Below, in pieces: positions 1-11,999 of a DNA stretch of 64,000 nt (the first letter of the stretch is position 1; each line of letters opens with the position of its first letter). The stretch is from Scilla litardierei (taxonomy: Eukaryota > Streptophyta > Magnoliopsida > Asparagales > Asparagaceae). The notes under the pieces are model-generated. The model saw only the letters and a program-made list of their open reading frames with translations, did not search any database and was not told where the DNA came from. The translations under genes and the position numbers were made by a program. Where the stretch lies: the NCBI GenBank assembly GCA_030789695.1, contig JAULAV010008621.1, positions 1-64,000 of the forward strand. Direction: 5' to 3'.

Positions 1-3000
1 GTATAAACCTTTTTTAAAATGAAATGATTTTTTGACCTAATTTTGTCTTCTCTTATTATTTTCGTTGAAGATGGCGATCTCCCAATTTCAACAGACATTT
101 TAAGGGATTTTCTGAGATTTAAGCTATTTCTAAATTTTCAGTAAGATATGAATATTTATATTAAATGATATGATTTTTATGCCTAATTTTATCTTCTCTT
201 ATTTTTAGTTGAAGATGGCGATCTTTTGGTTCTAACGGGTTATTTTCTGGATTTCTCTGATCTCAGGGCTATTTTCTAAACTCTCCAGAAGAAATGGATC
301 TTTTTATTAAATGATAGGATTTTTGGCCTAATTTTGTCTTCTCTTATTTATCAGTTGAAGATAGCGATCTCCCAGTTCTAATGAACATTTTTGCTGATTT
401 TTCTGAGCTGCTATTTTCTAAACTCTCTAGACATTATGGATCTTTTTATTAATGATAAGATTTTTGGCCTAATTTTGTCTTCTCTCATTTTATAGTTGAA
501 GATGGCAATCTCCCGGTTCCAATGAACATTTTTCCAGACTTTACTGAGCTTCGAGCTATTTTCTACATTTTCGGCACGATATGAATCTTTGTATTAATGA
601 TTAGATTTTTGTAACTTAATTTTGTATTCTCTAATTTTTAGTTGAAGATGGCAATCTCCAGATACCAACAAACATTTTTGCGGATTTTTCTGAGATCAGT
701 GCTATTTTCCTACATTTTCAGGAAGTTATGGATCTTTTTATTAAACAATATGATTTTTTGGTCTAATTTTGTCTTCTCTTATTTTTAAGTTGAATATGGC
801 GATCTCCATATTCTAACAGACATTTTTTGCGGAATATTCTAACCTCGGGGCTATTTTCTAAATTTTCTTGAAGATATGAATCTTGTTATTAAATTATATG
901 ATTCTTGGCCTAAGTTTTCTTCTCTTATTTTTCAATTGAAGATGGCGATCTCCCCGTTCCAACGGACATGTTTGCTAATTTTTATGAGCTTGGTGCTATT
1001 TTCTACATTTTATGGAAGATAAGGATCTTTTTATTAAATGATATAATTTTTATAGCCTACGTTTCTCTTCTCTTAATTTTTTTCAATTGAAGATGGCGAT
1101 CTACCGGTTCCAATGCATATTTTTATGGATTTTTCATAACCTTGGGCTGTTTTTCTACATTTTCTGGAAAATATGTATCTTTTTATTAAATGTTATGATT
1201 TTTGGGCCAAATTTTGTTTTTCTTTTTTCAGTTGAATAAGGCGATCTCTCAGTTCCAACGAACATTTGTGTGGATTTTTTAGCGCCTAACTATTTTCTAA
1301 ATTTTCTGTAAGAAATGAATCTTTGTATTAAATGATATGTTTTAAAGCATAATTTTATCTTCTCTTATTTTTTTAGTTGAAAATGGCGATCTCCAGGTTC
1401 CAACAGACATGTTTTCAGATTTTTTTGAGCTCGGGGCTATTTATCTACATTTTCGAAAAGTAACATATGTTTTATTAAAGGTTATAATTTTTTGACCTAA
1501 TTTTGTCTTCTTTTATTTTTCAGTTGAAGATGGCAATCTACCAGTTCCAACGGACATTTTAGTGGATTTATATGACCACGAGGATATTTTTTAAATCTAA
1601 TGATATTGATCTTCTTATTAAATGATATGAGTTTTGGCCTAATTTTATCTTCCCTTATTTTTTAGTTGAAGACGGTGATCTCATGATTCCAACAGACATT
1701 TTTGTTGGTTTTTATTAGCTCGGTGCTATTTTCTACATTTTATGAAAGATATGTATCTTTTTATTAAATGATATGATTTTTATAGCCTACATTTGTCTTC
1801 TCTTATTTTTCAGTTCAAGGTGGCGATCTACCGTTTCCAACGAACATTTTTGCTGATTTTTCTTAGCTAGGGACAATTTTTCTACATTTTCTGGAAGATA
1901 TGGACCTTTTTATAAAATATTATGATTATTTGGCCTAATTTTGTCTTCTCGTTTTTTCAGTTGAAGATGGCGATCTCCCGATTTCAACAGACATTTGAGC
2001 GGATTTTTCTGAGCTCTGGACTATTTTTCTATATTTTTTGTAAGATATGAACCTTTTTATTAAATGATATGGTTTTTACTGCCTAATTTTGTTTTCTATT
2101 TTTTAAATTGAAGATGGCCATCCCCGGGTTCAAACGGACATTTTATCTTATATTTCTGAGTACGGGGCTATTTTGTGTATTTTCTGGAAGATTTGAATCT
2201 TTTTATTAAATGGTATCATTTTGACCTAATTTTGTCTTCTTTTATTTTTCAGCAAAAGATAGCGATCTTCCGGTTCCAACGGACATTTTTAGGGTTTTTT
2301 CTGAGCTTCGGACTATTATCTAAATTTTCTGGAAGATACGAATATTTATATTAAATGATATGATTTTTAGCCTAATTTTGTCTTCTCATATTTTTCAGTT
2401 GAAGATGTCAATATCCCGGTTCCACCGGACATTTTTGTGGATTTTTCTCAGCTCGAAACTATTTTAAAAAGTTCGTTGAAGATATGGATCGTTTTATTAA
2501 ATGATATGATTTTTATAGACTAAGTTTCTCTTCTCTTATTTTTCATTTGAAGATGGCAATCTCCCAGCTCAACGAACGTTTTTGCGGATTTATCTAACCT
2601 CGGGGATATTTTCTAAATTTTTTGTATGATATTGATCTTCTTATTAAATGATATGATTTTTGGCCTAATATTATCTTCTCTTATATTGTTGTTGAAGATG
2701 GCGATCTCAAGGAATTTTTCTGAGCTTCGGACTATTTTCTATATTTTATTTAAAATATGAATCTTTATATTTAATGATATTCTTTTTATAACCTAATTTT
2801 GTCTTCTCTTATTTTTCAATTGAAGATGGCGATCTTCCGATTCTAATGGACATTTTTGCGGATTTTTCTGAGATCGGTACTATTTTTCTTCATATTCGAA
2901 AAGTTATGGATCTTTTTATTAAATGAAATAATTTTTTGGCCTAAATGTGTCTTCTCTTATTTTTATATTGAAGATGGAGATCTCCCGGTTCTAACAGACA

Positions 3001-5808
3001 ATTATTTGCAATTTCTGACCTCGGTGCTATTTTCTAAATTTTCTGGAAGATATGGATCTTTTATTAGATTATATGATTTTTGGCCTTAGTTTGTCTTCAC
3101 TTATTTTTCAGTTGAAGATGGCGATCTCCCGGTTCAGACAGATATTTTTACCGATTTTTCTAAGCTCGGTGCTATTTTCTACATTTTATGTAAGATATGT
3201 CTCTTTTTATTAAATGATATGATTTTATAGCCTACATTTGTCTTCTCTTAATTTTTCAGTGGAAGATGGTGGTCTACCGTTTCCAACGGATATTTTTGTC
3301 GATTTTTCTTTGAATGGGGCAATTTTTCAAAATTTTCTGGAAGATATGGACCTTTCTACTAAATGATAAGATTTTACAGCCTAATTTTGTCTTCTGAAGA
3401 TGGCCATCTCCGGGTTCAAACGACATTTTTACGTATTTTTCTGACCAATGGGCTATTTTCTAAATTTTTGGAAGGTATGGATCTTTTTATTAAATTATAT
3501 GATTTTTGGCATAAGTTTGTCTTCTCTTATTTTTTTTAATTGAAGATGGCAATCTCCCAGTTCCAATAGACATTTTTGCTGATTTTTCTGAGCTCGGTGC
3601 TATTTTCGACATTTTATGAAGATAAGTATCTTTTTATTAAATGAAATGATTTTTATAACCTACGTTTGTCTTCTCTTATTTTTTTAGTTGAAGATGGCAA
3701 TCTACCGTTTCCAATGGTCATTTTTGCTAAATTTTCTTAGTTTGGAGCAATTTTCTACATTTTCTGGAAGATATGTACCTTTTTATTAAATAATATGAGT
3801 ATTTGGCCTAATTTTGTCTTCTCTTTTTCAGTTGAAGATGTCGATCTCTCGGTTCCAACAAACATTTGAGTGGATTTTTCTGAGCTCCGGACTATTTTCA
3901 GCATTTTCTATAAGATATGGACCTTTTTATTAAATTATATGGTTCTATAGCCTAATTTTTTCTTCTGTTTTTTAGTTGAAGGGGCCATCTCGGGGTTCAA
4001 ACGAACATTCTTGCGTATTTTTTGAGTTTGGGGCTATTTTCTGCATTTTGTGGAAGATATGAATATTTTTATTAAATGATAATATTTTGGCCTAATTTTG
4101 TTTTCTCTAATTTTTCAATTGAAGATGGCGTTCTCCTGGATCCAACGGACATTTTTAGGGATTTTCCTAAACACTGGTTTATTTTCTAAATTTTTTGTAA
4201 GATATGAATATTTATATTAAATGATATGCTTTTTAAGCCTAAATTTGTCTTCTCTTATTTTTCAGTTGAAGATGTCGATCTCCCGGTTCCAACGGACATT
4301 TTTGTGGATTTCTCTACTCAGAACTATTTTCAAAAGTTCATTGAAGATATGGATCTTTTTATTAAATGATATGATTTTTATATACTTAGTTTGTCTTCCC
4401 TTATTTTTCAGTTGAAGATGGCGATCTCCCGGTTCCAACAGACATTTTTGCGGATTTTTTTGACCTTGAGGCTATTTTCCAAATTTTCTGGAAGATATAA
4501 ATATTTTTATTAAATGATATAATTTTTGGCCTAATTTGTCTTCCTTATTTTCCAGTTAAAGATGGCGATCTCTCGGTTCCAACGAACATTTTTTGGGATT
4601 TTTTTGAGTTACGGGCTATTTTCTACATTTTCTTTAATATATGAATCTTTATATTATAGACATGATTTTTATAACATAATTTTGTCTTCTATTATTTTTC
4701 AGTTGAAGATGGCAATCTCCCGATTCCAACTGACATTTTTACGGATTTTTCTGAGATCGGTACTGTTTTTCTACATTTTCGGAAAGTTATGGATCTTTTT
4801 ATTAAATGATATAATTTTTTGGCCTAAATTTGTCTTCTCTTATTTTTATGTTGAAGATGGAGATCTTTCAGTTCTAACAGACATTTTTTTGCAGATTATT
4901 CTGACCTCGAGGCTATTTTCTAAATTTTCTGGAAGATATGGATCTTTTTATTAGATTATAATATTTTTGGCATTAGTTTGTCTTCACTTATTTTTCAATT
5001 GAAGATGGCAATCTCCTGGTTCCAAAAGATATTTTTGTCGATTTTTATAAGCTCAGTGCTATTTTCTACATTTTATGTAAGATATGTCTTTTTTATTAAA
5101 TGATATGATTTTTATAGCCTACATTTGTCTTCTCTTAATTTTTCAGTTGAAGATGGCGGTCTACCGTTTCCAACAGACATTTTTGCTGATTTTTCTTAGA
5201 ATGGGGCAATTTTTCTACATTTTCTGGAAGATGTGGACCTTTCTACTAAATGATAAGATTATTTGGCCTAATTTTGTCTTCTCTTTTTAAGTTGAAGATG
5301 GCAATCTCCCAGTCCCAACGGACATTTTTGCGGGTTTTTCTGAGCTTCGGACTATTTTCTACATTTTCTGTAAGATATGGACCTTTTTATTAAATGATAT
5401 GGTTTTACAACCGAATTTTGTCTTCTGAAGATGGCCATCTCAGGGTTCAAAATGGAAATTTTTGCGTATTTTTCTGACCTCGGGGCTATTTTCTAAATTT
5501 TTTGGAAGGTATGGATCTTTTTATTAAAGTATATCATTTTTGGCCTAAGTTTGTCTTCTCTTATTTTTCAATTGAAGATGGCGATCTCCCAGTTCCAATA
5601 GACATTTTGCTGAATTTTCTTGAGCTCGGTGCTATTTTCGACATTTTATGGAAGATATGTATCTTTGTATTAAATGGTATGATTTTTATAACCTATATTT
5701 ATCTTCTCTTATTTTTTCAGTTAAATATGGTAATCTACCATTTCTAATGGACATTTTTGCTGATTTTTCTTTGTTTGGAGCAATTTTTCTACATTTTCTG
5801 GAAGATTA
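1..5808 (+). repeat. Satellite array A (about 147-bp monomers, plus orientation)
   Basis: About 39 diverged head-to-tail monomers. The phase marker GAAGATGGCGATCTCC recurs, for example at 3114, 3262, 3396, 3542, 3690 and 3834, giving steps of 148, 134, 146, 148 and 144 bp. In each monomer the order is the GAAGATGG block, a CCGGTTCCAACGGACATTTTT block (best conserved), a GAGCTCGGGGCTATTTTC block, a TTTTATTAAATGATATGATT block, then a pyrimidine-rich TTGTCTTCTCTTATTTTTCAG block. Monomers differ by scattered substitutions and small indels, so the array is old or only partly homogenised. The open frames inside it are by-products of the repeat, not genes. The array ends where the Helitron begins. 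Confidence 0.95.
1700..5650 (+). repeat. Higher-order repeat of about 13 monomers (about 1.88 kb) in array A
   Basis: Diagnostic variant monomers recur at constant spacing. A CTACCGTTTCC variant lies near 1831 and 3705 and again near 3277 and 5164. An AAAGTTCRTTGAAG variant lies at 2471 and 4336. An AGATCGGTACT variant lies at 2871 and 4754. The spacings are 1874, 1887, 1865 and 1883 bp, about 13 monomers each. The second copy has one extra monomer before the GAAGATGGCCATCTC variant (3396 versus 5427, spacing 2031 bp). The same markers at matching offsets occur in arrays B (inverted) and C. Confidence 0.75.
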
Positions 5809-5810
5809 TC

Positions 5811-7740
5811 TATTATACATTTGTGATCAATTGCAATCAATTGCAAACAGAATACGGTAGTAGTATCCACTGTCATATCTGTTATGTAGAAACTCATGTG
5901 TGATCTCTGAAGTTGTGCATGCCTTCAAAATGTCCATCATCTGCGTTAACATGTTTGCTTTGTATAGACATGGAATATTAGGCATGGGTTCATGTTCAGA
6001 GCCACAAAACATCTCTTGATGAACACAATTTGGAGTTGCATGTTAAGGAGACCAATAAGCAGAAGCAATATCATAACAACGTTTAGCCACCATAAGATAA
6101 AAATGTCCTGTAAAATTTTATTTTTGTTTGGTTTAGTTTTGTTTACAAACTGATACGGTTTTGTTTGCAAACAGATTGGTTTAGTTTTGTTTGCATTTTA
6201 GTTTTCTTTCAGTTTTGTTTGTTCATGTCATAGAAATCTGTCATTCTTTAACTCTTCAGGCAAATAAAAAGTTACATAAAGGCAAATAAAAAGTTACATA
6301 AATCCTGATCTATATATTTTGTGGTGTGTGATCTGTAATTTTTTTGTTTGATTCAGGATATCTATAATTTCCTACTGGATTCAGATCAAGATCATCATCA
6401 TGTGGAAGAAAATTCTGTGCAAAAGGCCAAAATCTGTGGAAGAAAATTCTGCAAATCAAATTAAGGTATAGGCTAAGAAATACCCTTTTGCAGGACTCCA
6501 AACACTGTCATCAAATGTGTTTTTATAATATCCCTTTGTATGACTCCAAACACTATCATCAAATATACATTTATCATCTAATTTGTTCCACATGAATTGA
6601 TTCTTAAAGATCTAATTTTTATTATGTCAAATTTTGTTCAGGTTTTAGCATGGAGTTAAACACCTGACTTTTGGAGTGGAAACAAAAGTTTGGGGGTGAA
6701 AACTCATCCCAAAATTTGACATGGACTTTTTGTTCTGAATCATGGAGGTTTGATCTTTTTCTTTTCTTTTTGGGTTTTTGATCTGATAAGTTGATGTACT
6801 GATAATGTTCTATTAACATGATTAATTGTAATATGGATTATTTTTGGTAGGGAGTTGGTGCTTCTGAATCTTAACAGAATTAATGTCAATACAAATTATT
6901 TTCGAGTTAGTGATTCTGTTAATTTTATTAACAGAATTAATGGTAATATATATTATAATCAGATTATGGAAATAAAAATATTAAATGAAACATTAGTTGC
7001 TTCATTTTGAATATGGATGAGCCCTTACAACCTTTGTTTATAATTTTAATCGATAGTACTTCTGAATCTTATTTGCAGTCTTATTTTAAATGAAAGATTA
7101 ATTGTCTATATTGAACTTGCATTTCCAAATTTTATTAATCGGGTTAACTGATATTACTTCTGAATCTTAACCTGTAGTCTTAACATTGTTGAACTTGCAT
7201 TTTAAAATTGCGGTTAATTCCATTGAGGTTGAAATTGGTTTTCACAAGTTAATCTATGGTCATGTAGGCATATGTGGTCTATGTATATAAGCATGAACAT
7301 ATCTATTGCATCCTCATTTTGCTGAGAATTAGTAATGTTTGATACACCTATTAACTTTATAGTTAGAGGAAGCAATGGCATGTACAATATCTTACTCTGT
7401 TTGGGGAAGACAACTTTTATTTTTATGACTGCCATCGGATGAACTTTTCTTTGTCCAAAAAATGAATGTGCCTATGAATATGCCTCTGTTAACCTTCACA
7501 TTATTAGTTTACCAATTGTTGAGTTTGATTAGGGTAATTAATAACATGTGTTCCCCTTATTTAGTTAATGTAATTGTTGAAGGATTGGGTTATCAGTCAG
7601 AAGAGTCTACACCATATAATCCCCTTCATTCAGTTAATGTACTTGTTGAATGATTTTCAGTGGTTTTATAGCATATGAAAGACTAAAATTTCGAGGTGGC
7701 ACAAGGTGGCGCAAATCCAAATCCATATTCAACATCGAAT
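5811..7740. other. Helitron 5' region, no recognisable gene
   Basis: AT-rich sequence with no protein I recognise. It contains short local duplications: a roughly 22-bp unit GGCAAATAAAAAGTTACATA repeated in tandem (about 6260-6301), an ACTCCAAACACTRTCATCAAAT segment repeated about 60 bp apart (about 6495-6565), a GTGGAAGAAAATTCTG motif twice (about 6400-6455), and GTTTGGTTTAGTTTTGTTTG-like repeats (about 6125-6220). Open frames here are short and look random. Confidence 0.6.
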
Positions 7741-7754
7741 TTTATCCCAAATCC

Positions 7755-7984
7755 ATGCTTCCTATCTACAAAGATCTTATCGCAGGTGGCGCAAGGGTAT
7801 GGGTCTTCAGGTGAAGTGTAGTTTGCCTATCATTGTAGCCAACATGTCCATAAGCTAAAATATAAACTATCTCTCTTATGATAGTGGAGACACCGATGCT
7901 GTGGTGCCTGTAACTGGAACCAGATATTCCATCGACGCGCTAAACCTCACAACTGTCGCCAATTGGTATCCATGGTATGATCCC
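7755..7984 (+). pseudogene. Serine carboxypeptidase-like (S10) gene fragment, two exons with intron
   Basis: Exon piece 7755-7810 reads MLPIYKDLIAGGARVWVFS. A 74-bp GT-AG intron (7811-7884) follows, with phase 2 splitting a Ser codon. The next exon continues [19 protein letters not shown] and ends near WYPWYD. This is the region around the catalytic Asp of plant serine carboxypeptidase-like proteins, secreted or vacuolar S10 hydrolases whose triad is Ser-Asp-His; the Asp lies in the GDTDAVVP motif. The nucleophile Ser region upstream and the catalytic His region downstream are absent, so the fragment cannot encode an enzyme. The retained intron shows capture from genomic DNA rather than cDNA. 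It is the first of the co-oriented fragments in the Helitron. Confidence 0.85.
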
Positions 7985-8106
7985 GCCTACACTCTATTTC
8001 ATCTCTCACCCCTCTACAGCGAAGAACAGCAAAAAAAAGCCTAAGATCAAACTAAAAATAGAAGAGAAAAGGTCAGAAATTTTTTTATGCTTTGGGGCCA
8101 AAATCC

Positions 8107-8253
8107 GTGCTCGAGGAAACCTTACTGAATGTGAAGACAGAAGAGGTAAAGGCCGCTATGGAGAACGGAGTGCTGATTGTTACTGTGCCAAAAGAAGATG
8201 CCAAGAAGCCCGATGTGAATTCCATCCAGATCTCTGGTCCATTTTTAACTTGA
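8107..8253 (+). pseudogene. Small heat shock protein (HSP20, alpha-crystallin domain) C-terminal fragment
   Basis: An in-frame run of 48 codons ends at TGA 8251-8253. It contains [20 protein letters not shown] followed by [11 protein letters not shown], the final beta strands of the alpha-crystallin domain of class I cytosolic small heat shock proteins. These are ATP-independent chaperones of about 150-160 residues. Only about the last third is here; the N-terminal arm and first strands are missing, and the sequence upstream (about 8030-8100) is not recognisable. It sits about 120 bp after the carboxypeptidase fragment on the same strand. A longer frame overlapping it in another phase is a shadow. 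Confidence 0.85.
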
Positions 8254-8353
8254 ATTCCAGCCCGAGTCAATTTCTTCCCAAAAAAAGTTTAGATTTTTGC
8301 CAAAATTCTGTTAATTCATATCGCAATTTGAATCAACAATGATTTTTTCGCAG

Positions 8354-8551
8354 AGTTTCTTCCAGATCGGCCCCGTCGAACTCACCCCTCGCTTCCTTGG
8401 TAAGTTCATCTGTATGGACGAAGTAGTTATACAAATTACAGAGGTAACCATTTTTGTTTTGTTTTGCACATTACACTTTCTTAAAATAAGCTAAAAATGC
8501 AGGTTTTTTTTACAAGTGGAGGCTTACTGGCCAAATGACACAACATGCGGA
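8354..8551 (+). pseudogene. 3-methyladenine DNA glycosylase (AAG/MPG family) exon fragments, copy 1
   Basis: Exon 8354-8443 is 30 codons, preceded by a TTTTTTCGCAG acceptor. It reads SFFQIGPVELTPRFLGKF and ends VVIQITE before a GTAACC donor. After a roughly 72-bp intron the frame resumes at 8516 with VEAYWPNDTTC. This matches the segment of plant alkyladenine DNA glycosylase (base excision repair of 3-methyladenine, nuclear) that spans the catalytic Glu in the TEVEAY motif. The acceptor of the second exon reads ACAA instead of ACAG, and a stop follows at about 8558. The remaining two-thirds of the protein is absent. A second copy of the same piece lies 496 bp downstream. Confidence 0.8.
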
Positions 8552-8849
8552 TTGTTCTGAGATAGGGTTTTGTTCTGAGATGAAGGTTAGGTATGGTACC
8601 TTTTTGGAGGAATCATATAGATTTTCTGATGTTATCAATAGTTAAATTTATTGTAATTGATGTCATGTAGGAATCGACAATAGGTGCAGCATTTTGTTCA
8701 ATTCCAGCTCGAGGTGATTTCCAGCCCGAGGTGATTTCTTCCCAAAAAATTTTATGTTTTGGCCAAAATTTTGTTTTATTTTGATATCAAAGTCGGATGA
8801 TTAGGTCAATTCATATCTCAATTTGAATCATCAATGATTTTTTCCTTAG

Positions 8850-9046
8850 AGTTTCTTCCAAACTGGCATCGAACTCACCCATCACTTCCTCTATAATTTC
8901 ATCTGCAGGGATGAAGTAGTTTTACAAATTACCGAGGTAACCATTTTTGTTTTGCACGTTACACCCAGAATGGGCTTGCTTTCTCAAAATAAGCCAAAAA
9001 TGGAGGGTTTTTTTACAGGTGGAGGCTTACATGCCAAATGGCAGCA
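8850..9046 (+). pseudogene. 3-methyladenine DNA glycosylase exon fragments, copy 2
   Basis: The same two exon pieces as copy 1. Exon 8850-8936 has 29 codons, one fewer than copy 1 through a 3-nt deletion, and contains SFFQTGIELTHHFL and VVLQITE. An 82-bp intron (8937-9018) has intact GT and ACAG borders. The second exon starts VEAYMPNGS at 9019. Flanking introns are duplicated as well: GATGTCATGTAGGAATCGAC and AATAGGTGCAG occur after both copies (about 8660 and 9160), so the duplication unit is about 0.5 kb. Copy 2 keeps both splice sites where copy 1 lost one, and the two have diverged considerably, so the duplication is not recent. Confidence 0.78.
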
Positions 9047-9930
9047 TACCATTTTATTGAATACCAGGTACAGTTTTTTTTCTGAGATGATGTTTCTTTG
9101 TATTTTGGGACGAATCTTAAAGATTTTCTGTTGTTATCGATAGTTAAATTTATTGTCATTGATGTCATGTAGGAATCGACAATAGGTGCAGATTTTTTCT
9201 CACAGACATTAACAATCAATAACTTGAAATATAGGATATATAGGGCAAGAGAGGTACATAGCTTGGCTCCTATGTAATATAGAGGTACCATACCTAATAT
9301 TCAGCAAAATGCTATTTTGTTCATCCCAAAATACTAAGAAACTTTACCTGCATTCATCTCTGATGATGATCTTGGGATTCCCTGGGTAATCTGAAAGTAG
9401 GTAATACATTGATGGAATATTGTGATATGTTATATCTCAACTGAGAAGCTGTGCCAACATCCAAAGAAATTTTGTATCTGAAAAAAGATGGAAGACACCA
9501 TTTCTTTACAACATTCATGAAGCACGAAGCTTATCAAAATTTGTTTTTTATGCTCTTAGTTGTTTCCATTTTGTTTCTTCCTCATTTGATCTCAATTTCT
9601 GTCATGAGGGGTAAAGAAGTTTTGTATCTGGAAACATGAAAGAAATACAAAATTTTCTGATACATATATAAATACTCTTTGCATACTACAACGTAAATAC
9701 AAAATTTACCCCTTTTCAGATTGTTGCCATGGCCTGAGAATTTCCTCTGTCTTAAACATCAACTAGAATCAACCATTTGATCAGCTTTCCATTTTAAGCA
9801 GATATTTTCCTTGGAATATATGAGGGAGTTGCAAATGATAAGGTTGCCGAGTTCGATGAAGAATGGATCGATCGCTAACGATGATGTTGATTCACACTGA
9901 GACCAATGGAAACACAAATCACATGGGCAG

Positions 9931-10240
9931 TCAAAGTTTGGTTGATTCCAGTCCATAGGGCAGATTCTGCCGGTGTTCTGTGGTGTAAAGAATACGGGCT
10001 ACAAGGTCCCTAGCGAGATATAGCGCAAAGGCCATCCCTAAGATCCTTTCTGGTGCTGATGTTGTTTCTATGGCCCCCACTGGCCCTGGAAAGATTACGA
10101 CTTTCCTCACTCACATGCTTCCGAAGATCAAGTAGCATGTGCCTAGCATCGGTGTCTTAGCTCTCATCCTGACATCTACCAGTGATTTGGTGATTCAAAC
10201 AATCAAGTTTAATAAAGATCTGGGCAAATACACTGGTCGG
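9931..10240 (+). pseudogene. DEAD-box RNA helicase fragment (RH29/DDX54-type), degenerate
   Basis: Conceptual translation with two stops and one frameshift gives FQSIG, GVKNTGYKVPS (Q-motif region), RKAIPKILSGADVVSMAPTG (motif I; the Walker A reads APTGPGK), and IGVLALILTSTSDLVIQTIK (motif Ia region). The GADVV spacing and the KFNKDLGKYTG continuation fit plant RH29 (DDX54/Dbp10), a nucleolar helicase of ribosome biogenesis. TAG occurs at 10019-10021, an extra G near 10030 shifts the frame, and a second TAG lies near 10132. The DEAD box and C-terminal domain are absent. A possible further exon scrap (LVGGCTDRQ-like) lies near 10390-10425. Confidence 0.78.
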
Positions 10241-11409
10241 AGCATTGTTATGTATTTCTTCTTATCTATCTTATCTATCTTTTCATAGAATTATCCTGTC
10301 ATAGAATTTCTGCTTTTTTTATATCTGTGGTTGTTTGTTATGTATTTTTTGGGGATATTGACTGTGATTATTGGTGAAATTTTGAAACAGGTCAAGCATT
10401 GTTGGTGGGTGTACTGACAGACAAAAATCATAAATCTTACTGGTAAATGATATTACCTTGACTATTAATGTTTATGCTTTTTGAATGTCTTTTTTTCCTA
10501 AAAATTTGTTAAATTATGTGATACAAGTTTCGATATAATTTCTGATTGAATGGATCAAAGTTCTTCTATATTTCACATATTAGATTTGTGACATGGTATA
10601 ATGCTTCATGCAATGAGATGAATTTAGTCCTTTTTTCCTATACATTTGCATCAATGATCGTTGTTCAATTTATTTACCTTGGATCAACTCACTTTGAGAT
10701 AACACTGTCAGATAATTACTAACACCTCTATTGCTGCTCATGGAAATTTACCAACTTCTTTTAAATAACTTACATGATTCCGTAAACTCAGTAACTATTG
10801 TTATTTCCTACTTGTGAAAAATAGAGGAAATGCATCTGTTATAATTAGCACATGGCTTTCTTCTTGCTTGGATGCAATTTCATAGATATGAAATTGCGTT
10901 TTTATTGGAAAATAGAGTTGGTTACGTGTACATATACATTTAATTTAGCAAGATGATATTGACTATATGAAGTTTACATTCTTATCTTTTTTCTGAAAAA
11001 AAATAAAAAATAACATAATTCTCTCTTATCTCAGAATGTTAATTGGCCTCAATACCTCTACTTTGATATTGATATTTGGATGCAATAGGAGAAGTTTTGA
11101 CCTTAAATGAATGCAATAGAGATATATTGCAGACACTAGCTCCTTCCATTTATTGTTTTTCTCTAAACCAAATGATTGATAAAAATATGGGAGGCTTTTG
11201 TAGCTTCACAATGACGTTTTCCCTCTAAATCAAATGATCAATAAAAAGATAAGAGTTTTTGTAGCTTCACATTGACATCTGAGTACAAATGGTAATTTTT
11301 TTATTGTCCAAAAATAAATAAAAATATAGAAATTTAGGTAGGTTATAGGTTATACATGTGTGGAGATGGTGTCATTAAATTTTCTAAGCCTTTTGGTGAT
11401 CATATTGCC

Positions 11410-11990
11410 GGTGAGAGTTTTGGTAAGGGAATTATATGTATTGGAGAGCTGGAAATTGTGAAAGCCACGCAGTTCAAAAGTGTTTGGATCTGCTATCAGT
11501 TGAGGGAGTAGAACAAATGAGTTATATTCTATAGATATAAGAATATCAGATGGTTTTTCTGCTTGGATCAGTACGGTCAGTCAGCTGACTAGCCTCTGCA
11601 TGGTTGCTTGCTGGCTTACAGGTATGCAGTAGCGTCCAAAGGGGAAAGGCTACCTGATCTTCATAAGCCACTAGATCATATGCTTATTTGGAGCTCCGAT
11701 GATTGGCAAGAGAATATCCATGAAAGATGCAGCTTCTTTTGGCTCATGTGCCCCTGGAAGGCTATAGAACATTGGGCTATATCGTCACTAAGGGCCCTGA
11801 TAAGCATTCGCTTGAAGAAGTTAGATGTGTTGGTGCTGACCTTACAGTTACATGCAAAAGCTTATGATTTCATCCTTGAAACATCTTCATACGTTCCATT
11901 CAAAGTCTGGATGACTAGGCCTACTCATATGGGGATATAATGAAGAGGTGTATCAGCAGGCACATTCTTTTGTGGCAGCTCCAAATAGGC
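11410..11990 (+). pseudogene. Plant VPS62/DUF946-family gene fragment, frameshifted
   Basis: Pieces in three frames follow the order of plant VPS62 (DUF946) proteins: ESFGKGIICIGELEIVKATQ (from 11410), a degenerate stretch around 11520-11600 with IPDGFFCL-like remains, then ASKGERLPDLHKPLDHMLIW and SSDDWQENIHERC (11635-11735). A frame change follows, then GYRTLGYIVTKGPDKHSLEE and VRCVGADLTVTC (11762-11858), FKVWMTRPTHMGI, and RGVSAGTFFCGSS near 11945-11990. The family is widespread in plants and poorly characterised, named for similarity to yeast Vps62. There are at least two frameshifts and several stops, and the C-terminal half is missing. The open frame at 11608-11940 covers only part of it. 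Confidence 0.78.
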
Positions 11991-11999
11991 CTACTCATG

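Larger units (their letters stand above)
8250..9195 (+). repeat. Direct tandem duplication (about 0.5-kb unit) inside the Helitron
   Basis: The segment from the CCAGCCCGAG motif (about 8260) through the glycosylase exons to AATCGACAATAGGTGCAG (about 8690) is repeated from CCAGCCCGAG (about 8720) to about 9190. The copies share AATTTGAATCA, the exon/intron structure and the trailing intron sequence, but differ by many substitutions and indels. The second copy has an extra roughly 40-bp stretch in its upstream intron. Confidence 0.7.

Noticed and set aside
1..5808. Regular direct repeats at roughly 147-bp steps considered as a CRISPR array
   Set aside because: The whole unit is repeated with no unique spacers, the period is far too long, and the context is a plant genome.
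2856..5860. Series of open frames of 60-130 codons in array A (and similar ones in arrays B to E)
   Set aside because: They are translations of the satellite in its various frames, recur with the monomer period, and are broken at random by indels. They are not genes.
7977..8342. 121-codon open frame on the plus strand
   Set aside because: The real coding signal here is the HSP20 fragment in another frame (8107-8253). This longer frame has no recognisable protein features.
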